Origin: Streptomyces sp. ISL-11
GTDB taxonomy: Bacteria > Actinomycetota > Actinomycetes > Streptomycetales > Streptomycetaceae
DNA: 64,000 bases
Direction of reading: 5' to 3'
NCBI RefSeq assembly: GCF_018614525.1
Contig: NZ_JAGGOL010000029.1
Location: 124,001-188,000, forward strand
A model generated the notes under the pieces. The model ran no database searches, was not told the DNA's origin, and was given only the letters and a program-made list of their open reading frames with translations. The position numbers and the translations under genes are program-made. Numbering within the stretch: the stretch's first letter is position 1; every line of letters starts with the position of its first letter. Below are positions 24,164 to 32,891 of this stretch, piece by piece.

Positions 24164-24844
24164 ATGACGCACGTGCGACGCGCCGTACAGCGGGCCCGGG
24201 AACGCTTCCAGGGCGGGGACCCGGCGGCCGGGATCGAGACCTGGCACGCCTTCTCCTTCTCCGGGTTCTACGACCCCGACAACGTCCGGTTCGGGCCGCT
24301 GGCGGCCTGCAACGAGGAGCGCCTCGCCGCGGGCGCCGGCTTCCCCGCCCATCCGCACCGTGACGTCGAGATCGTCACATGGGTGATCGAGGGCGAGCTC
24401 ACGCATGAGGACTCCACCACCGGCCGCTCCACGGTCGTCCGGGCCGGCGACCTGGCCCGGCTCAGCGCGGGGTCGGGGGTGCGGCACTCGGAGCGGAACG
24501 AGGGGGCGGGGCCGCTGCGGTTCGTCCAGATGTGGCTGACGCCGTCGGATTATGGGGGCGAGGCGTCGTACGAGGTGCTGCGGAGCTTCTCCGGCGGGAC
24601 GCCGTGCGCCCTCGCGCGGGCGGATGCGGTGCTGCATGTCCGCCGGGGGGCCGGTGCGGTGCCGCTGCCGGATGCGCCTTGGGTGTACGTGCATGTGGTC
24701 CGGGGGGCCGTGCGGATCGGTGGGGACGAGCTGTCGGCCGGGGACGCGGTGCGGATTCTGGATGCGGAGGGGGTTGTCGCGGAGCCGGTGGGGGAGGCGG
24801 AGCTGCTGGTGTGGGAGATGCATGCGGAGCCGCGATTTGGGTGA
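24164..24844 (+). CDS. Pirin-family protein
   Basis: Encodes 226 residues from ATG 24164. Bicupin fold: the N-terminal cupin carries the metal ligands in FPAHPHRDVEIVTWVIEGEL (two His), and SGVRHSERNEGAG (His and Glu). The C-terminal cupin (VYVHVVRGAVRIGGDELSAGD) has lost its metal site, as usual. Bacterial pirins act as quercetin-type dioxygenases or bind metabolic enzymes such as pyruvate dehydrogenase E1. It is divergent from fasR with 56 bp between starts. Confidence 0.92.
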   Translation: MTHVRRAVQRARERFQGGDPAAGIETWHAFSFSGFYDPDNVRFGPLAACNEERLAAGAGFPAHPHRDVEIVTWVIEGELTHEDSTTGRSTVVRAGDLARLSAGSGVRHSERNEGAGPLRFVQMWLTPSDYGGEASYEVLRSFSGGTPCALARADAVLHVRRGAGAVPLPDAPWVYVHVVRGAVRIGGDELSAGDAVRILDAEGVVAEPVGEAELLVWEMHAEPRFG

Positions 24845-24879
24845 GGGTTGGGCTTTTTTCCCCGACCCGCCCCTTCCCG

Positions 24880-25021
24880 AACCGGGGCTCCGCCCCGGAC
24901 CCCGGTCCTCAATCGCCGGACGGGCTGAATTGGTGACCGGCCCGGCACTTTCAAGCCCGGCTGGGGGCACCTCCCAGCGGTAGCTGGGGGAGATTGAGGC
25001 CGACGGGGGCCCGGGGGCGCA
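24880..25021. repeat. Composite intergenic repeat at a convergent junction
   Basis: CCGGGGCTCCGCCCCGG, then GGTCCTCAATCGCCGGACGG, then GGGGGCACCTCCCAGCGGTA reading into CTGGGGGAGATTGAGG, then GGGGGCGCAGCCCCCGG. Four modules of the dispersed family are stacked between the pirin stop (24844) and the stop of the serine hydrolase (25034), and can end both transcripts. Confidence 0.72.
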
Positions 25022-25033
25022 GCCCCCGGAAGC

Positions 25034-25834
25034 TCAGGTCGCCAGCTCCCGCAGGACCGCGTCCGTCAGGGGCGGCCACGCCTCCACCGCCCACGCCCCG
25101 AACGCCCTGCTCGCCAGGGCCACGCACGCCGCCCCCGCCTCCGGGTCCACCCACAGGAACGTGCCCGACTGGCCGAAGTGCCCGTACGTGCGGGGGCTCG
25201 ACGACGAACCCGTCCAGTGGGGGGACTTGGCGTCGCGGATCTCGAAGCCCAGGCCCCAGTCGTTCGGGCGCTGGTGGCCGTAGCCGGGGAGGACGCCCGT
25301 CACGCCGGGGAAGGCCACCGTCGTCGCCTCGGCCAGGGTCTGCCGCGACAGCAGGCGCGGTGCCTGGAGCTCCGCCGCGAAGAGGGCCAGATCGTCGACC
25401 GTGGAGATGCCGTCCTTGGCCGGCGAGCCCGGGAGGTCCGTGTGCGTCATGCCGAGCGGCTCCAGCACCGCCTGCCGCAGGTACTCGGGGAAGGGGATGT
25501 CCGTCGCCTTGGCGATATGGTCGCCGAGGGCCTCGAAGCCGGCGTTGGAGTACAGCCGCCGGGTGCCCGGTTGGGCCATCACCCGGTGCTCGTCGAAGGC
25601 GAGCCCGGAGGTGTGCGCGAGCAGGTGCCGGACCGTGGAGCCCGCGGGGCCCGCCGGCTCGTCCAGCTCGATCGCGCCCTCCTCGACGGCGAGCAGCGCG
25701 GCGTAGGCGGCGAGCGGTTTGGTGACGGACGCCAGCGGGAAGCGGTGGGCGGTCGGCCCGTGCGACCCCGCCCGTGTGCCGTCGGCGCGCACCACCACCA
25801 CCGCCGCGGTCTCCACCGGCCACTTGTCGATCAT
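25034..25834 (-). CDS. Beta-lactamase-fold serine hydrolase
   Basis: Encodes 266 residues from ATG 25834, chosen because GGAGAG lies 9 bp upstream; ATG 25849 has no site. Class C/PBP4* motifs: PLASVTKPLAAYA (SxxK, near 42-45), RLYSNAGFEALG (YxN) and GHFGQSGTFLWVD (H-x-G in place of KTG). There is no signal peptide, unlike true secreted beta-lactamases, so it is more likely an intracellular esterase or peptidase. It is divergent from the MerR gene. Confidence 0.88.
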   Translation of the reverse strand: MIDKWPVETAAVVVVRADGTRAGSHGPTAHRFPLASVTKPLAAYAALLAVEEGAIELDEPAGPAGSTVRHLLAHTSGLAFDEHRVMAQPGTRRLYSNAGFEALGDHIAKATDIPFPEYLRQAVLEPLGMTHTDLPGSPAKDGISTVDDLALFAAELQAPRLLSRQTLAEATTVAFPGVTGVLPGYGHQRPNDWGLGFEIRDAKSPHWTGSSSSPRTYGHFGQSGTFLWVDPEAGAACVALASRAFGAWAVEAWPPLTDAVLRELAT

Positions 25835-25892
25835 CCGCAGGCTCTCCATGGCAAGGAGCCTAACCCGGAGCGGGATTCCCTCCGGAACTCGC

Positions 25893-25923
25893 TTGCTTCG
25901 AGTGCACTCCAAGTCTCTAGCGT
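25893..25923 (+). promoter_or_regulatory. MerR-type promoter with 19-bp spacer
   Basis: TTGCTT (25893-25898) and TAGCGT (25918-25923) are 19 bp apart, the stretched spacing that MerR activators need. Within the spacer CTTCGAGTG and CACTCCAAG (25896-25913) form an inverted repeat matching at 8 of 9 positions. This is the site expected for the MerR protein encoded 35 bp downstream. Confidence 0.75.
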
Positions 25924-25957
25924 GGAGCCCGAAGCGAAGGCACAAGGGGGAATCCGC

Positions 25958-26419
25958 ATGACCGTGACTGATCGTGTACCGGCGACGGTACGCGCCTGCA
26001 CTCCGCTCGAACAGCCGCGGTACCGCCGCCCGGAGGGCCGCGACCGCTACACGATCAGCGAGGTCGCCGAGTACACCGGGCTGTCCGCGCACACCTTGCG
26101 CTGGTACGAACGGATCGGCCTGATGCCCCACGTGGACCGCTCGCACACGGGCCAGCGCCGCTACACCGACCGCGACCTCGACTGGCTGGACCTGGTGGGC
26201 CGACTGCGGTTGACCGGCATGCCGGTGGCCGACATGGTCCGCTACGCGCAGCTGGTGCGGGACGGCGAGCACACCTTCCCCGAACGCGAGCGGCTGCTGA
26301 GCAGGCACCGCGACGACGTGCGACGCCGTATCGCGGAACTGCGCAGCACGCTCGAAGTTCTCGACTACAAGATCGACATCTATGCCGCCGCCCGCGACCG
26401 GGCGACCGAAGGGGTCTGA
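25958..26419 (+). CDS. MerR-family regulator
   Basis: Encodes 153 residues from ATG 25958 with AAGGGGG upstream. The winged-helix N-terminus is clear: YTISEVAEYTGLSAHTLRWY, then ERIGLMPHVDRSHTGQRRYT and DRDLDWLDLVGRLRLTGMPV. The C-terminal effector part is a short coiled coil (RRRIAELRSTLEVLDYKIDIY) with no Cys, so it senses an organic molecule rather than a metal. The gene for an aldo/keto reductase follows after 6 bp in the same operon, a common pairing for carbonyl detoxification. Confidence 0.93.
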   Translation: MTVTDRVPATVRACTPLEQPRYRRPEGRDRYTISEVAEYTGLSAHTLRWYERIGLMPHVDRSHTGQRRYTDRDLDWLDLVGRLRLTGMPVADMVRYAQLVRDGEHTFPERERLLSRHRDDVRRRIAELRSTLEVLDYKIDIYAAARDRATEGV

Positions 26420-26425
26420 CACACC

Positions 26426-27445
26426 ATGAGCAACGAGAACACCATCGCCACCGTCGCACTCGGCGAGGGCGGCCCGCTCACCGGCATCCAGGGCCTGGGC
26501 TGCATGGGCATGACCCACGCCTACGGCCCCACCGACGAGGCCGAGGCCCGTGCCACGCTGGAGCACGCCCTGGAGCTGGGCGTCACGCTCTTCGACACGG
26601 CCGACATCTACGGCTTCGGGCGCAACGAGGAGTTCATCGCGCCGTTCGTCCGCGCCCACCGGGACCGGATCACGCTGGCCACGAAGTTCGGCATAGTGCG
26701 GCGCGAGGACGACCCGTCGTACCAGGAGATACGCAACGACCGCGCGTACATCCGCCAGTCCGTCGAGGGCAGCCTGCGCCGCCTGGGCGTCGATCACATC
26801 GACCTCTACTACATGCACCGCCGCAATCTGGACGTGCCGATGGAGGAGACCGCCGGCGCGATGGCGGAGCTCGTCGCGGAGGGCAAGGTCGGCCGCCTCG
26901 GGCTGAGCGAGGTCTCGCCCGGCGAACTGCGCGCCGCGCACGCCGTGCACCCGATCGCGGCCGTGCAGTCGGAGTGGTCGCTGTTCAGCCGGGACGTCGA
27001 GGAGGGCGTGGTGGCCACGGCCGCCGAACTGGGCGTCGCCTTCGTGCCGTACTCGCCCCTCGGCCGCGGCTTCCTGACGGGCTCGTTCGTCAGCGCCGAC
27101 AAGGAGCTGGCGAGCGACGACTGGCGGCGCACGCAGCCGCGATTCACGGGTGACAACGCGGCGGCGAACGCGGCGCTGCTGGAGCCGGTGCGGGGGATTG
27201 CCGTGGAGCGGGGGATCACGGTGGGGCAGGTGGCGCTGGCGTGGGTGCAGCAGCGGGCTCAGGTGCATGGGCTCGCGGTGATTCCGATTCCGGGGACGCG
27301 GAAGCGGTCTCGTCTGGACGAGAACACGGCTGCTACGCGGGTTGTTCTGACGGGGGATGAGCTGGCGGCGCTGGAGCCTATTGCCGAGAAGGTGGCGGGT
27401 GGGCGGTACGCGGACATGGGCTTCACGTCCGTGGGTCGCGAGTAG
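26426..27445 (+). CDS. Aldo/keto reductase
   Basis: Encodes 339 residues from ATG 26426. The (alpha/beta)8 NADPH-dependent oxidoreductase signatures are GVTLFDTADIYGFGRNEEF (catalytic Asp and Tyr), ITLATKFGI (Lys), DLYYMHRRN (His) and VIPIPGTRKRSRLDEN (coenzyme end). It reduces aldehydes or ketones; the MerR partner upstream suggests control by the substrate. It resembles the AKR13/YakC-type group with its R-R-N motif, which is a guess. Confidence 0.93.
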   Translation: MSNENTIATVALGEGGPLTGIQGLGCMGMTHAYGPTDEAEARATLEHALELGVTLFDTADIYGFGRNEEFIAPFVRAHRDRITLATKFGIVRREDDPSYQEIRNDRAYIRQSVEGSLRRLGVDHIDLYYMHRRNLDVPMEETAGAMAELVAEGKVGRLGLSEVSPGELRAAHAVHPIAAVQSEWSLFSRDVEEGVVATAAELGVAFVPYSPLGRGFLTGSFVSADKELASDDWRRTQPRFTGDNAAANAALLEPVRGIAVERGITVGQVALAWVQQRAQVHGLAVIPIPGTRKRSRLDENTAATRVVLTGDELAALEPIAEKVAGGRYADMGFTSVGRE

Positions 27446-27476
27446 GGGTTTCCTTTTCCCCTGCCCGCCCCTTCCC

Positions 27477-27551
27477 GAACCGGGGGCAAGCCCCCGGACC
27501 CCCGTTGACCTCAAACGCCGGCCGGGCTGGAAATCCAGCCCGGCCGGCGTT
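27477..27551. terminator. Double hairpin between convergent genes
   Basis: Arms 27514-27531 and 27534-27551 are perfect 18-bp reverse complements (starting AACGCCGGCCGGGCTGGA) with a two-base loop. CCGGGGGCAAGCCCCCGG just before is a second hairpin. The element is between the aldo/keto reductase stop and the response regulator stop, so it serves both strands. Confidence 0.85.
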
Positions 27552-27564
27552 CAGGAAGGGCAGA

Positions 27565-28242
27565 TCACCGATCCCCCGGCGCCACCAGCCCCGACTCGTA
27601 CGCGAAGATCACCGCCTGGGCCCGGTCCCGCAGGCCCACCTTCGCCAGCACCCGCCCGATATGCGTCTTCACCGTCTGCTCGGCCAGCACCAGCGAACCC
27701 GCGATCTCCTGGTTCGACAGGCCGCGGGCGATCAGTTCCAGGACCTCCGTCTCGCGCGGGGTCAGGCCGTTCAGGCGGAGGGCGGGGTCGCGGCGCGGGG
27801 CCGGGCGTTGTTTCGCGAAGTCGGCGATCAGGCGGCGGGTGACCGAGGGGGCGAGCAGGGCCTCGCCGGCGGCGACGACGCGGACCGCCGAGATCAGGTC
27901 GGCCGGCGGCGCGTCCTTGAGGAGGAAGCCGGAGGCGCCCGCGCGCAGCGCCTCGTAGACGTAGTCGTCGACGTCGAAGGTGGTGAGCATCAGCACCTTT
28001 GGGCGGTGGACGACACCGGGCGGCGGGTCGAGGAGCCGCCGGGCGGCCTCCAGGCCGTCCATCTCGGGCATCCGGACGTCCATGAGCACCACGTCCGGGT
28101 GGGTGCGGCCGCTCACCTCCACGCCCTGGCGCCCGTCCGGGGCGTCGCCGACGACGTCGATGTCCGGCTGCGCCGAGAGCAGCGCGGCGAAGCCCGCCCG
28201 CACCATGGCCTGGTCGTCGACGATGATCACCTTGATGGTCAT
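27565..28242 (-). CDS. NarL/LuxR-type response regulator
   Basis: Encodes 225 residues from ATG 28242. The receiver domain has KVIIVDDQAMVRAGF (acidic pocket), DVVLMDVRMPEMDG (phosphorylated Asp near 56), LMLTTFDVDDYVY and FLLKDAP (Lys). The LuxR-type helix-turn-helix follows: LTPRETEVLELIARGLSNQE, IAGSLVLAEQTVKTHIGRVL. Its ATG overlaps the stop of the kinase gene (ATGA), so the two are translated together. The regulon is unknown. Confidence 0.95.
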   Translation of the reverse strand: MTIKVIIVDDQAMVRAGFAALLSAQPDIDVVGDAPDGRQGVEVSGRTHPDVVLMDVRMPEMDGLEAARRLLDPPPGVVHRPKVLMLTTFDVDDYVYEALRAGASGFLLKDAPPADLISAVRVVAAGEALLAPSVTRRLIADFAKQRPAPRRDPALRLNGLTPRETEVLELIARGLSNQEIAGSLVLAEQTVKTHIGRVLAKVGLRDRAQAVIFAYESGLVAPGDR

Positions 28243-29552
28243 GCGGTGCGGGGTCCTTCTTCCGTTTCTGTTGTCGTCTCCGCCGTGAACGGGAGTCCGG
28301 CCGCCACCCGGAAGCCGCCGTCCCGCAGCGGGCCGGTGTCGAGCGTGCCGCCGACGAGCCGGACGCGTTCGCGCATGCCGACCAGGCCGTGGCCCGTGCC
28401 GCCGGTCTCCAGCGGCGGAGTGCCCGTCTCCGGGGCGGCGTTGACGACCAGGACCAGCAGGCTCCCCAGGCCCCGGTCGACGGACACCGACACCCGCGTC
28501 GCCGCGCCCGGGGCGTGCCGGACGACGTTGGCGAGCGCTTCCTGCGCGATGCGGTAGGCAGAGAGGTCGACGGCCTGCGGCAGTGCCGGCAGGGCATCGG
28601 GCATCGACAGCTCGACCGGCAGCCCGGCCCGTACCGTCGCCTCGACCAGCTGCGGGATCCGCTCGACGCCCGGCTGCGGTGACCGTTCGGAGCCGCCCGC
28701 CTCGCCGGAGGCGTCCTCGCTGCGCAGCACGCCCAGCAGCCGCCGCATCTCGGTCAGCGACTCGCGCGCGGTGGTGGCGATCGAGCCGAACTCCGCGCCC
28801 GCCTCGTCGGACAGGCCCGCGATGCGGTACGGGGCGCTGTCCGCCTGCACGGTGATCACCGACATGTGGTGGGCGACCACGTCGTGCAGCTCGCGGGCGA
28901 TGCGGGCGCGCTCCTCCAGCAGGGTGCGGCGCGAGCGTTCGGCCTCGCTGATGGTCTCCTGCTCGGCCAGCGCCCGCCGGGCGTCGCCCCGCTCCCGCAG
29001 GGCACCGGTCAGCAGGAGCAGCACGCCGCCGATGACGATCAGCGGCACCCACGTGTTGTCGGCCCGCTCGGGCGCGAGGCCGTCGAAGGCGAGGCTCGCC
29101 ACCACGGTGAGCAGCCAGACGGCGACGAGCGTCCGACGCCGTTCGCGCAGGCCCAGCGCGAGCATCAGCAGCAGCATCCCGATCGTCGCCATCGGCGACC
29201 AGGGCCAGGGGCGCCCCTCGGGTACGGCGACAGTCAGCAGGGCGGCCGATCCGGCGAGGTGGGCGGGGAAGGCGATCTCCCAGGCGAGCAGCGGCCGCCG
29301 GACGGCCAGCAGCAGCGGCATCATCTGCACGATGGCCAGCGCGGTGGCAGCGTCGGAGTTCAGCCCGTAGTCCTGCGAGAGCGAGACGGCGGTGACCGGC
29401 AGCAGGACGACGGTGAACAGGACGGCCACGAAGTACGGCAGCAGCCGCACCCCGCGGCGCCGCGAGCGGCCGAGCAGGGGGGCGGGCGGGCCGACGGGGG
29501 TGAAGAGGCCGCGCAGGAAGGTGCCGAGGGAAGCGGCCGTTGACTGAGGCAT
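28239..29552 (-). CDS. HisKA_3-type sensor histidine kinase
   Basis: Encodes 437 residues from ATG 29552. The N-terminal half holds five or six membrane segments (for example LPYFVAVLFTVVLLPVTAV, MATIGMLLLMLALGL and VPLIVIGGVLLLLTGAL) with little extracellular sequence, so it senses within the membrane. The HisKA_3 block is ARIARELHDVVAHHMSVITV with the phosphorylated His near 220, and the ATPase has IAQEALANVVRHAPGA (N-box) and GTGHGLVGMRERV (G-box). It is upstream of, and coupled to, the response regulator. Confidence 0.94.
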   Translation of the reverse strand: MPQSTAASLGTFLRGLFTPVGPPAPLLGRSRRRGVRLLPYFVAVLFTVVLLPVTAVSLSQDYGLNSDAATALAIVQMMPLLLAVRRPLLAWEIAFPAHLAGSAALLTVAVPEGRPWPWSPMATIGMLLLMLALGLRERRRTLVAVWLLTVVASLAFDGLAPERADNTWVPLIVIGGVLLLLTGALRERGDARRALAEQETISEAERSRRTLLEERARIARELHDVVAHHMSVITVQADSAPYRIAGLSDEAGAEFGSIATTARESLTEMRRLLGVLRSEDASGEAGGSERSPQPGVERIPQLVEATVRAGLPVELSMPDALPALPQAVDLSAYRIAQEALANVVRHAPGAATRVSVSVDRGLGSLLVLVVNAAPETGTPPLETGGTGHGLVGMRERVRLVGGTLDTGPLRDGGFRVAAGLPFTAETTTETEEGPRTA

Positions 29553-29648
29553 GGCCTGACCAGCGTAGATGGCCCCTACTGGCCGGACGTCACCCCAGGG
29601 TGCTCATCGTGGTGTCATACCGGGGTATCATCCGGCGCCCGGCTCCCC

Positions 29649-30518
29649 TCACAGCTCCGCCAGCAACTGGGCCTTCTTCGCGCTGAATTCGTCGTCCGTC
29701 AGCAGCCCCGCGTCGTGCAGCGCGCCCAGGTGGCGGATGCGGTCGGCGATGCCGCCGGGGTCGGGGCGGGCCGCGGGGACGTGACCGGCGGGGATCCCGG
29801 GGGCCTTGGCGCGTACGGCCTCCAGGACCGCCGCCGCGAAGGGCAGCGATTCGTGGACGAGCCCGTAGCCCATGCCGAAGACGACCGATGCCGGGTCCTG
29901 GTCGGCCTCCGCCGGCCGCCGGCCGTCCGCGTCGCGCGGTACGAGCCGCAGATAGCCGCCCGCGATCTCGGGGGAGCGCCATACGACGCCCGTCAGCTCG
30001 TCCACGGCGAAGCGCTGGTCGCCGGCCTTCCACTTGGCGGAGGACGCGCCGGTCCAGAACCACCGGAAGGAGACGGACCTGCCGTCGAAGGACGCTTTGC
30101 CGTCGTACGCCTTGAAGGACGGCGGCGGCGTCGGGGCGGCCACCAGATGGCGCTCGGCGGGAGTGTCGGCGTACGGGCCGAGGGCGGCCCGTATCTCGTC
30201 GGCGTAGTACTCGGCGAGGGCGTCGCGCTCGGCGGGCAGCACCAGGCGGTAGGGGTCGCCGGCCTCCTTGAGCTGGCCGTCGGCCACCTCCATCAGCGGA
30301 TCGGCGCCCGGTCTCGGGACAGCGCGCAGCACGACCGTGCCGCGCTTCCCCGGGGCCTGCTCGACGGCCGCGAGCGCTTCGTAGGGGATGCGCCGCTCGC
30401 CGAGAGCCTGAAGCAGCCTCGGTGTGCGGATCCCCCGTTCGAAGCGGATGAGCACGGAGTCGCTGTCGAACTCCCAGACGGCTTGGAAACCGGCCAGCAC
30501 ATCACCCATGCGGCTCAT
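29649..30518 (-). CDS. DUF4429 / SHOCT-domain protein
   Basis: Encodes 289 residues from ATG 30518 (ATG 30509 is also possible). It shows two repeats of the DUF4429 beta domain (AVWEFDSDSVLIRFERGI and YDGKASFDGRSVSFRWFW), and a C-terminal SHOCT motif, IRHLGALHDAGLLTDDEFSA, ending AKKAQLLAEL. SHOCT domains are short oligomerisation or membrane-tether helices. It is cytosolic, widespread in Streptomyces and without a known function. It lies upstream of the kinase on the same strand with 96 bp between. Confidence 0.85.
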   Translation of the reverse strand: MSRMGDVLAGFQAVWEFDSDSVLIRFERGIRTPRLLQALGERRIPYEALAAVEQAPGKRGTVVLRAVPRPGADPLMEVADGQLKEAGDPYRLVLPAERDALAEYYADEIRAALGPYADTPAERHLVAAPTPPPSFKAYDGKASFDGRSVSFRWFWTGASSAKWKAGDQRFAVDELTGVVWRSPEIAGGYLRLVPRDADGRRPAEADQDPASVVFGMGYGLVHESLPFAAAVLEAVRAKAPGIPAGHVPAARPDPGGIADRIRHLGALHDAGLLTDDEFSAKKAQLLAEL

Positions 30519-30639
30519 CGTATGCGGCGGCAGCCCGCCCGTCCCCTCCCCGCGCTACGCGCGTCCAAGCGGACGGACGCGTGCCGGTCGGCTCCGGGCG
30601 GCGGCACGGGGCCCGGCCCCCGGCGGATCTTCGGCTGCG

Positions 30640-30745
30640 GGCCGTCTTTGCCGCCTGCGGCGGCGAGCGCCCTGCGGGCGCGTCCTCAATCTCCCCCAGC
30701 TACCGCTGGGAGGTGCCCCCAGACGGGCTTGATGTGGCTGAGCTC
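30640..30745. repeat. Copy of the dispersed intergenic repeat
   Basis: GCCGCCTGCGGCGGCGAGCG, then CCCTGCGGGCGCGTCCTCAA, then TCCCCCAGCTACCGCTGGGA and GACGGGCTTGATGTGGCTGA. The modules are as near 4.6 and 38.8 kb, here between two leftward genes, beyond the stop of the DUF1023 gene. Confidence 0.72.
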
Positions 30746-30793
30746 AGCCGCTTTCGGCCAGGACACACACAGCAGCCCTCCACCGAGCCCGGC

Positions 30794-32017
30794 CTACGCC
30801 AGGTCGTCCGCGCAGCCGCTGCCGGCCCGCGCGCAGCTGACCTCCGCGGGGGCGCCGACGGCGATCCCGGCGAAGTTGGCGAGGCTGGTGGTGCCGGGTT
30901 CGAAGTAGCCGGTGTGGCCCTGTGCGCCGCGGGCGGACAGCACGCGCGCGCCGAAGCCCGCGGAGACCGGGTCCGCGCCGTGGCCGAGGCCGCCGACCTC
31001 CAGGTGGGGCACGCCCTGGATCCAGTCGTCCGGGTCGCGCATCGCCCATACCCGGGCGCTGGACCGCAGCTCGGAGACGTGCTCGGCGCGCATCCCGGGG
31101 CTGCCGGCGACGGCCACGTCCGTGACGCGCGGGGACATCTCGCGGGCGGCGACACCGCACACCACCGACCCGTAGCTGTGGCAGAACAGCGAGACGGGCG
31201 AGGCGCCGGGCAGCGCCTGGACCAGGGCGCGCAGCCGCAGGGCGCCCTCGGCGGCGAGCTTGCCGGTGGCCGCGTCCATGCCCACACCGGCGGGGGAGGT
31301 GTAGTCGGCCCAGGCGATGACGGCCGTACGGGTGTCGGTGGCGGCCTTCCGCTCGGCGTCGTAGAGCGAGTGCGCCATGCCGACGGGCGCGGTGAAGGAG
31401 CGCTGGGTCTTCTCGAAGGTCAGGACGTTGGTGTCGACGCCGGGGACGACGACGGAGATCCGGTCGGCCTTGTCGAGGTCGCCGACGACCTCCGCGACCC
31501 GGCCGGAGCCGGTGGGGTCGAAGGAGAGGATCTGCCGGTCGCCGGCCATCAGCGACGCGAAGCGGTGCATGCGGCGGGACGCCTCGCGGTGGCCGACGGG
31601 GGACAGGCCGCTCTCCGTCGTACGCCGCTTCTCGGCCGCACGGGCCTGGTCGAGGGCGATGCGGTTGGCGCGGTAGCGCAGGGTGACCGGAGCGCCGTTG
31701 AGATTGCCGACGACGAGGGGATAGCGGTCCGCGAGGCGGGTGCGCTGAGCGCCCGAGAGCGAGCCGAAGAACCGCGCCATGACGTCCGGGGCCGCGGTGG
31801 GCGCCGGGAGCGGGTGGCCCGCTATGGAGCCGTGCAGCCATTCCTTGAGCGTCGTCGTCCGCACGTCACCGACCGCCTTGTGGCTTCGGACGGCCGTCCA
31901 GCCGGTCGTGGCCAGCATGACGAACACCACGGCCAGCGCGAGCAGCGCGCGCCACACGGCGGCCGTGGTCGTCCAGGGGACGGGAGAGGGGGAGCCGAGC
32001 TCCGGGAAAGAAGTCAC
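30794..32017 (-). CDS. DUF1023 alpha/beta hydrolase, membrane anchored
   Basis: Encodes 407 residues from GTG 32017. One N-terminal membrane segment, AVWRALLALAVVFVMLATTG, puts the rest outside. The DUF1023 domain has RISVVVPGVDTNVLTFEKTQ, AVIAWADYTSPAGVGMDAAT, the nucleophile elbow SLFCHSYGSVVCG (G/C-H-S-Y-G-S), and late His candidates (LEVGGLGHGADP and GAQGHTGYFEPGT). The family is actinobacterial and of unknown substrate. It stands alone on its strand with the divergent-repeat module after it. Confidence 0.9.
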   Translation of the reverse strand: MTSFPELGSPSPVPWTTTAAVWRALLALAVVFVMLATTGWTAVRSHKAVGDVRTTTLKEWLHGSIAGHPLPAPTAAPDVMARFFGSLSGAQRTRLADRYPLVVGNLNGAPVTLRYRANRIALDQARAAEKRRTTESGLSPVGHREASRRMHRFASLMAGDRQILSFDPTGSGRVAEVVGDLDKADRISVVVPGVDTNVLTFEKTQRSFTAPVGMAHSLYDAERKAATDTRTAVIAWADYTSPAGVGMDAATGKLAAEGALRLRALVQALPGASPVSLFCHSYGSVVCGVAAREMSPRVTDVAVAGSPGMRAEHVSELRSSARVWAMRDPDDWIQGVPHLEVGGLGHGADPVSAGFGARVLSARGAQGHTGYFEPGTTSLANFAGIAVGAPAEVSCARAGSGCADDLA

Positions 32018-32115
32018 CGCGAACCACCCTAGGAGAAACCCGGTTGCGTCCGCGAAAACGGTGAGCTATCTCACGTTTGAATGAGGGCAATTGGTCGGGC
32101 CCGGATCTTTCGCGA

Positions 32116-32775
32116 TCAGGTGCGCCAGTTTTCCGCCAACGCCGGGCCGAGCTGGTCCATATAAAGGGTCGTCAGCCGCCGCAGCTCCTCCATGCCGCCG
32201 CTTTCGTACTCACCCCAGAGCTTCCCCGTCACGCGCATCACACCACCGAACGCCGCGACCAGGACCCGCGGCCGCGGGTCGGTCGCCACGTCCAGGCCCT
32301 CGCGATCGGCGATCTCGCGCGCGAGCCGCTCCTCCAGCTCCGAGAGCCGGCGCAGGTGGGCCGCCAGCAGGGGCGGGGTCGACTCGATCATCCGGTAGGT
32401 GCGCATGTGCAGTTCCAGGGGCACGACCGACTCGATGGCCTCGCCGACGGTGTCCCAGGACGCCAGCACCGCGCTGCGCAGCGCGGTGAGGGGCGACTCG
32501 GAGGCGGGGCGCGCCCGCAGCGCGGTGAAGAAGTGCGACTCCACGGAGTCCTGCACCGCCAGGGCGACCTCTTCCTTGTTCGCGAAGTAGCGGAAGAACG
32601 TGCGCTGGGAGACGTCCGCGGCCTCGGCGATCTCGTCGACGGTGGTGCGTTCGTAGCCCTTGAGCGCGAACAGCTCCAGGGCCGAGCGGATCAGGGTCTC
32701 GCGGGTGCGGCGCTTCTTGCGCTCGCGCAGCCCGGACGGTGCCGCTCGGGGGCTCATGTCCTTGACCGCTTGCAT
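32116..32775 (-). CDS. TetR-family regulator of the MFS exporter
   Basis: Encodes 219 residues from ATG 32775 with GGAGGAGAGG upstream. The helix-turn-helix is TRETLIRSALELFALKGYER, then TTVDEIAEAADVSQRTFFRY with the recognition helix ending FANKEE. The C-terminal half is the usual all-alpha ligand domain. It is divergent from the MFS gene at 32892, the standard layout for a drug-responsive repressor and its pump. A candidate operator lies at 32855-32872. Confidence 0.93.
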   Translation of the reverse strand: MQAVKDMSPRAAPSGLRERKKRRTRETLIRSALELFALKGYERTTVDEIAEAADVSQRTFFRYFANKEEVALAVQDSVESHFFTALRARPASESPLTALRSAVLASWDTVGEAIESVVPLELHMRTYRMIESTPPLLAAHLRRLSELEERLAREIADREGLDVATDPRPRVLVAAFGGVMRVTGKLWGEYESGGMEELRRLTTLYMDQLGPALAENWRT

Positions 32776-32854
32776 GGGCCACCTCTCCTCCGCCGCGTTT
32801 CTGCTGCTCAGGATAGCCGTGGGTCGATTTTGACAGATACCGACTCATGAAGAG

Positions 32855-32883
32855 GTTTGTCAATTGTCAGACGCTGCCATAAT
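32855..32883 (+). promoter_or_regulatory. Candidate TetR operator and MFS promoter
   Basis: GTTTGTCAA and TTGTCAGAC (32855-32872) form an imperfect inverted repeat (7 of 9 pairs). TTGTCA (32857-32862) and CATAAT (32878-32883) could be -35 and -10 boxes with a 15-bp spacer. The MFS start at 32892 or 32895 is then 8 to 11 bases past the -10, so the message may be leaderless. Confidence 0.45.
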
Positions 32884-32891
32884 CTCGAATT

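Noticed and set aside
25034..27514. Serine hydrolase frame extended far upstream across the MerR and reductase genes
   Set aside because: The part beyond 25834 is antisense to the operon; a good ribosome site marks ATG 25834.
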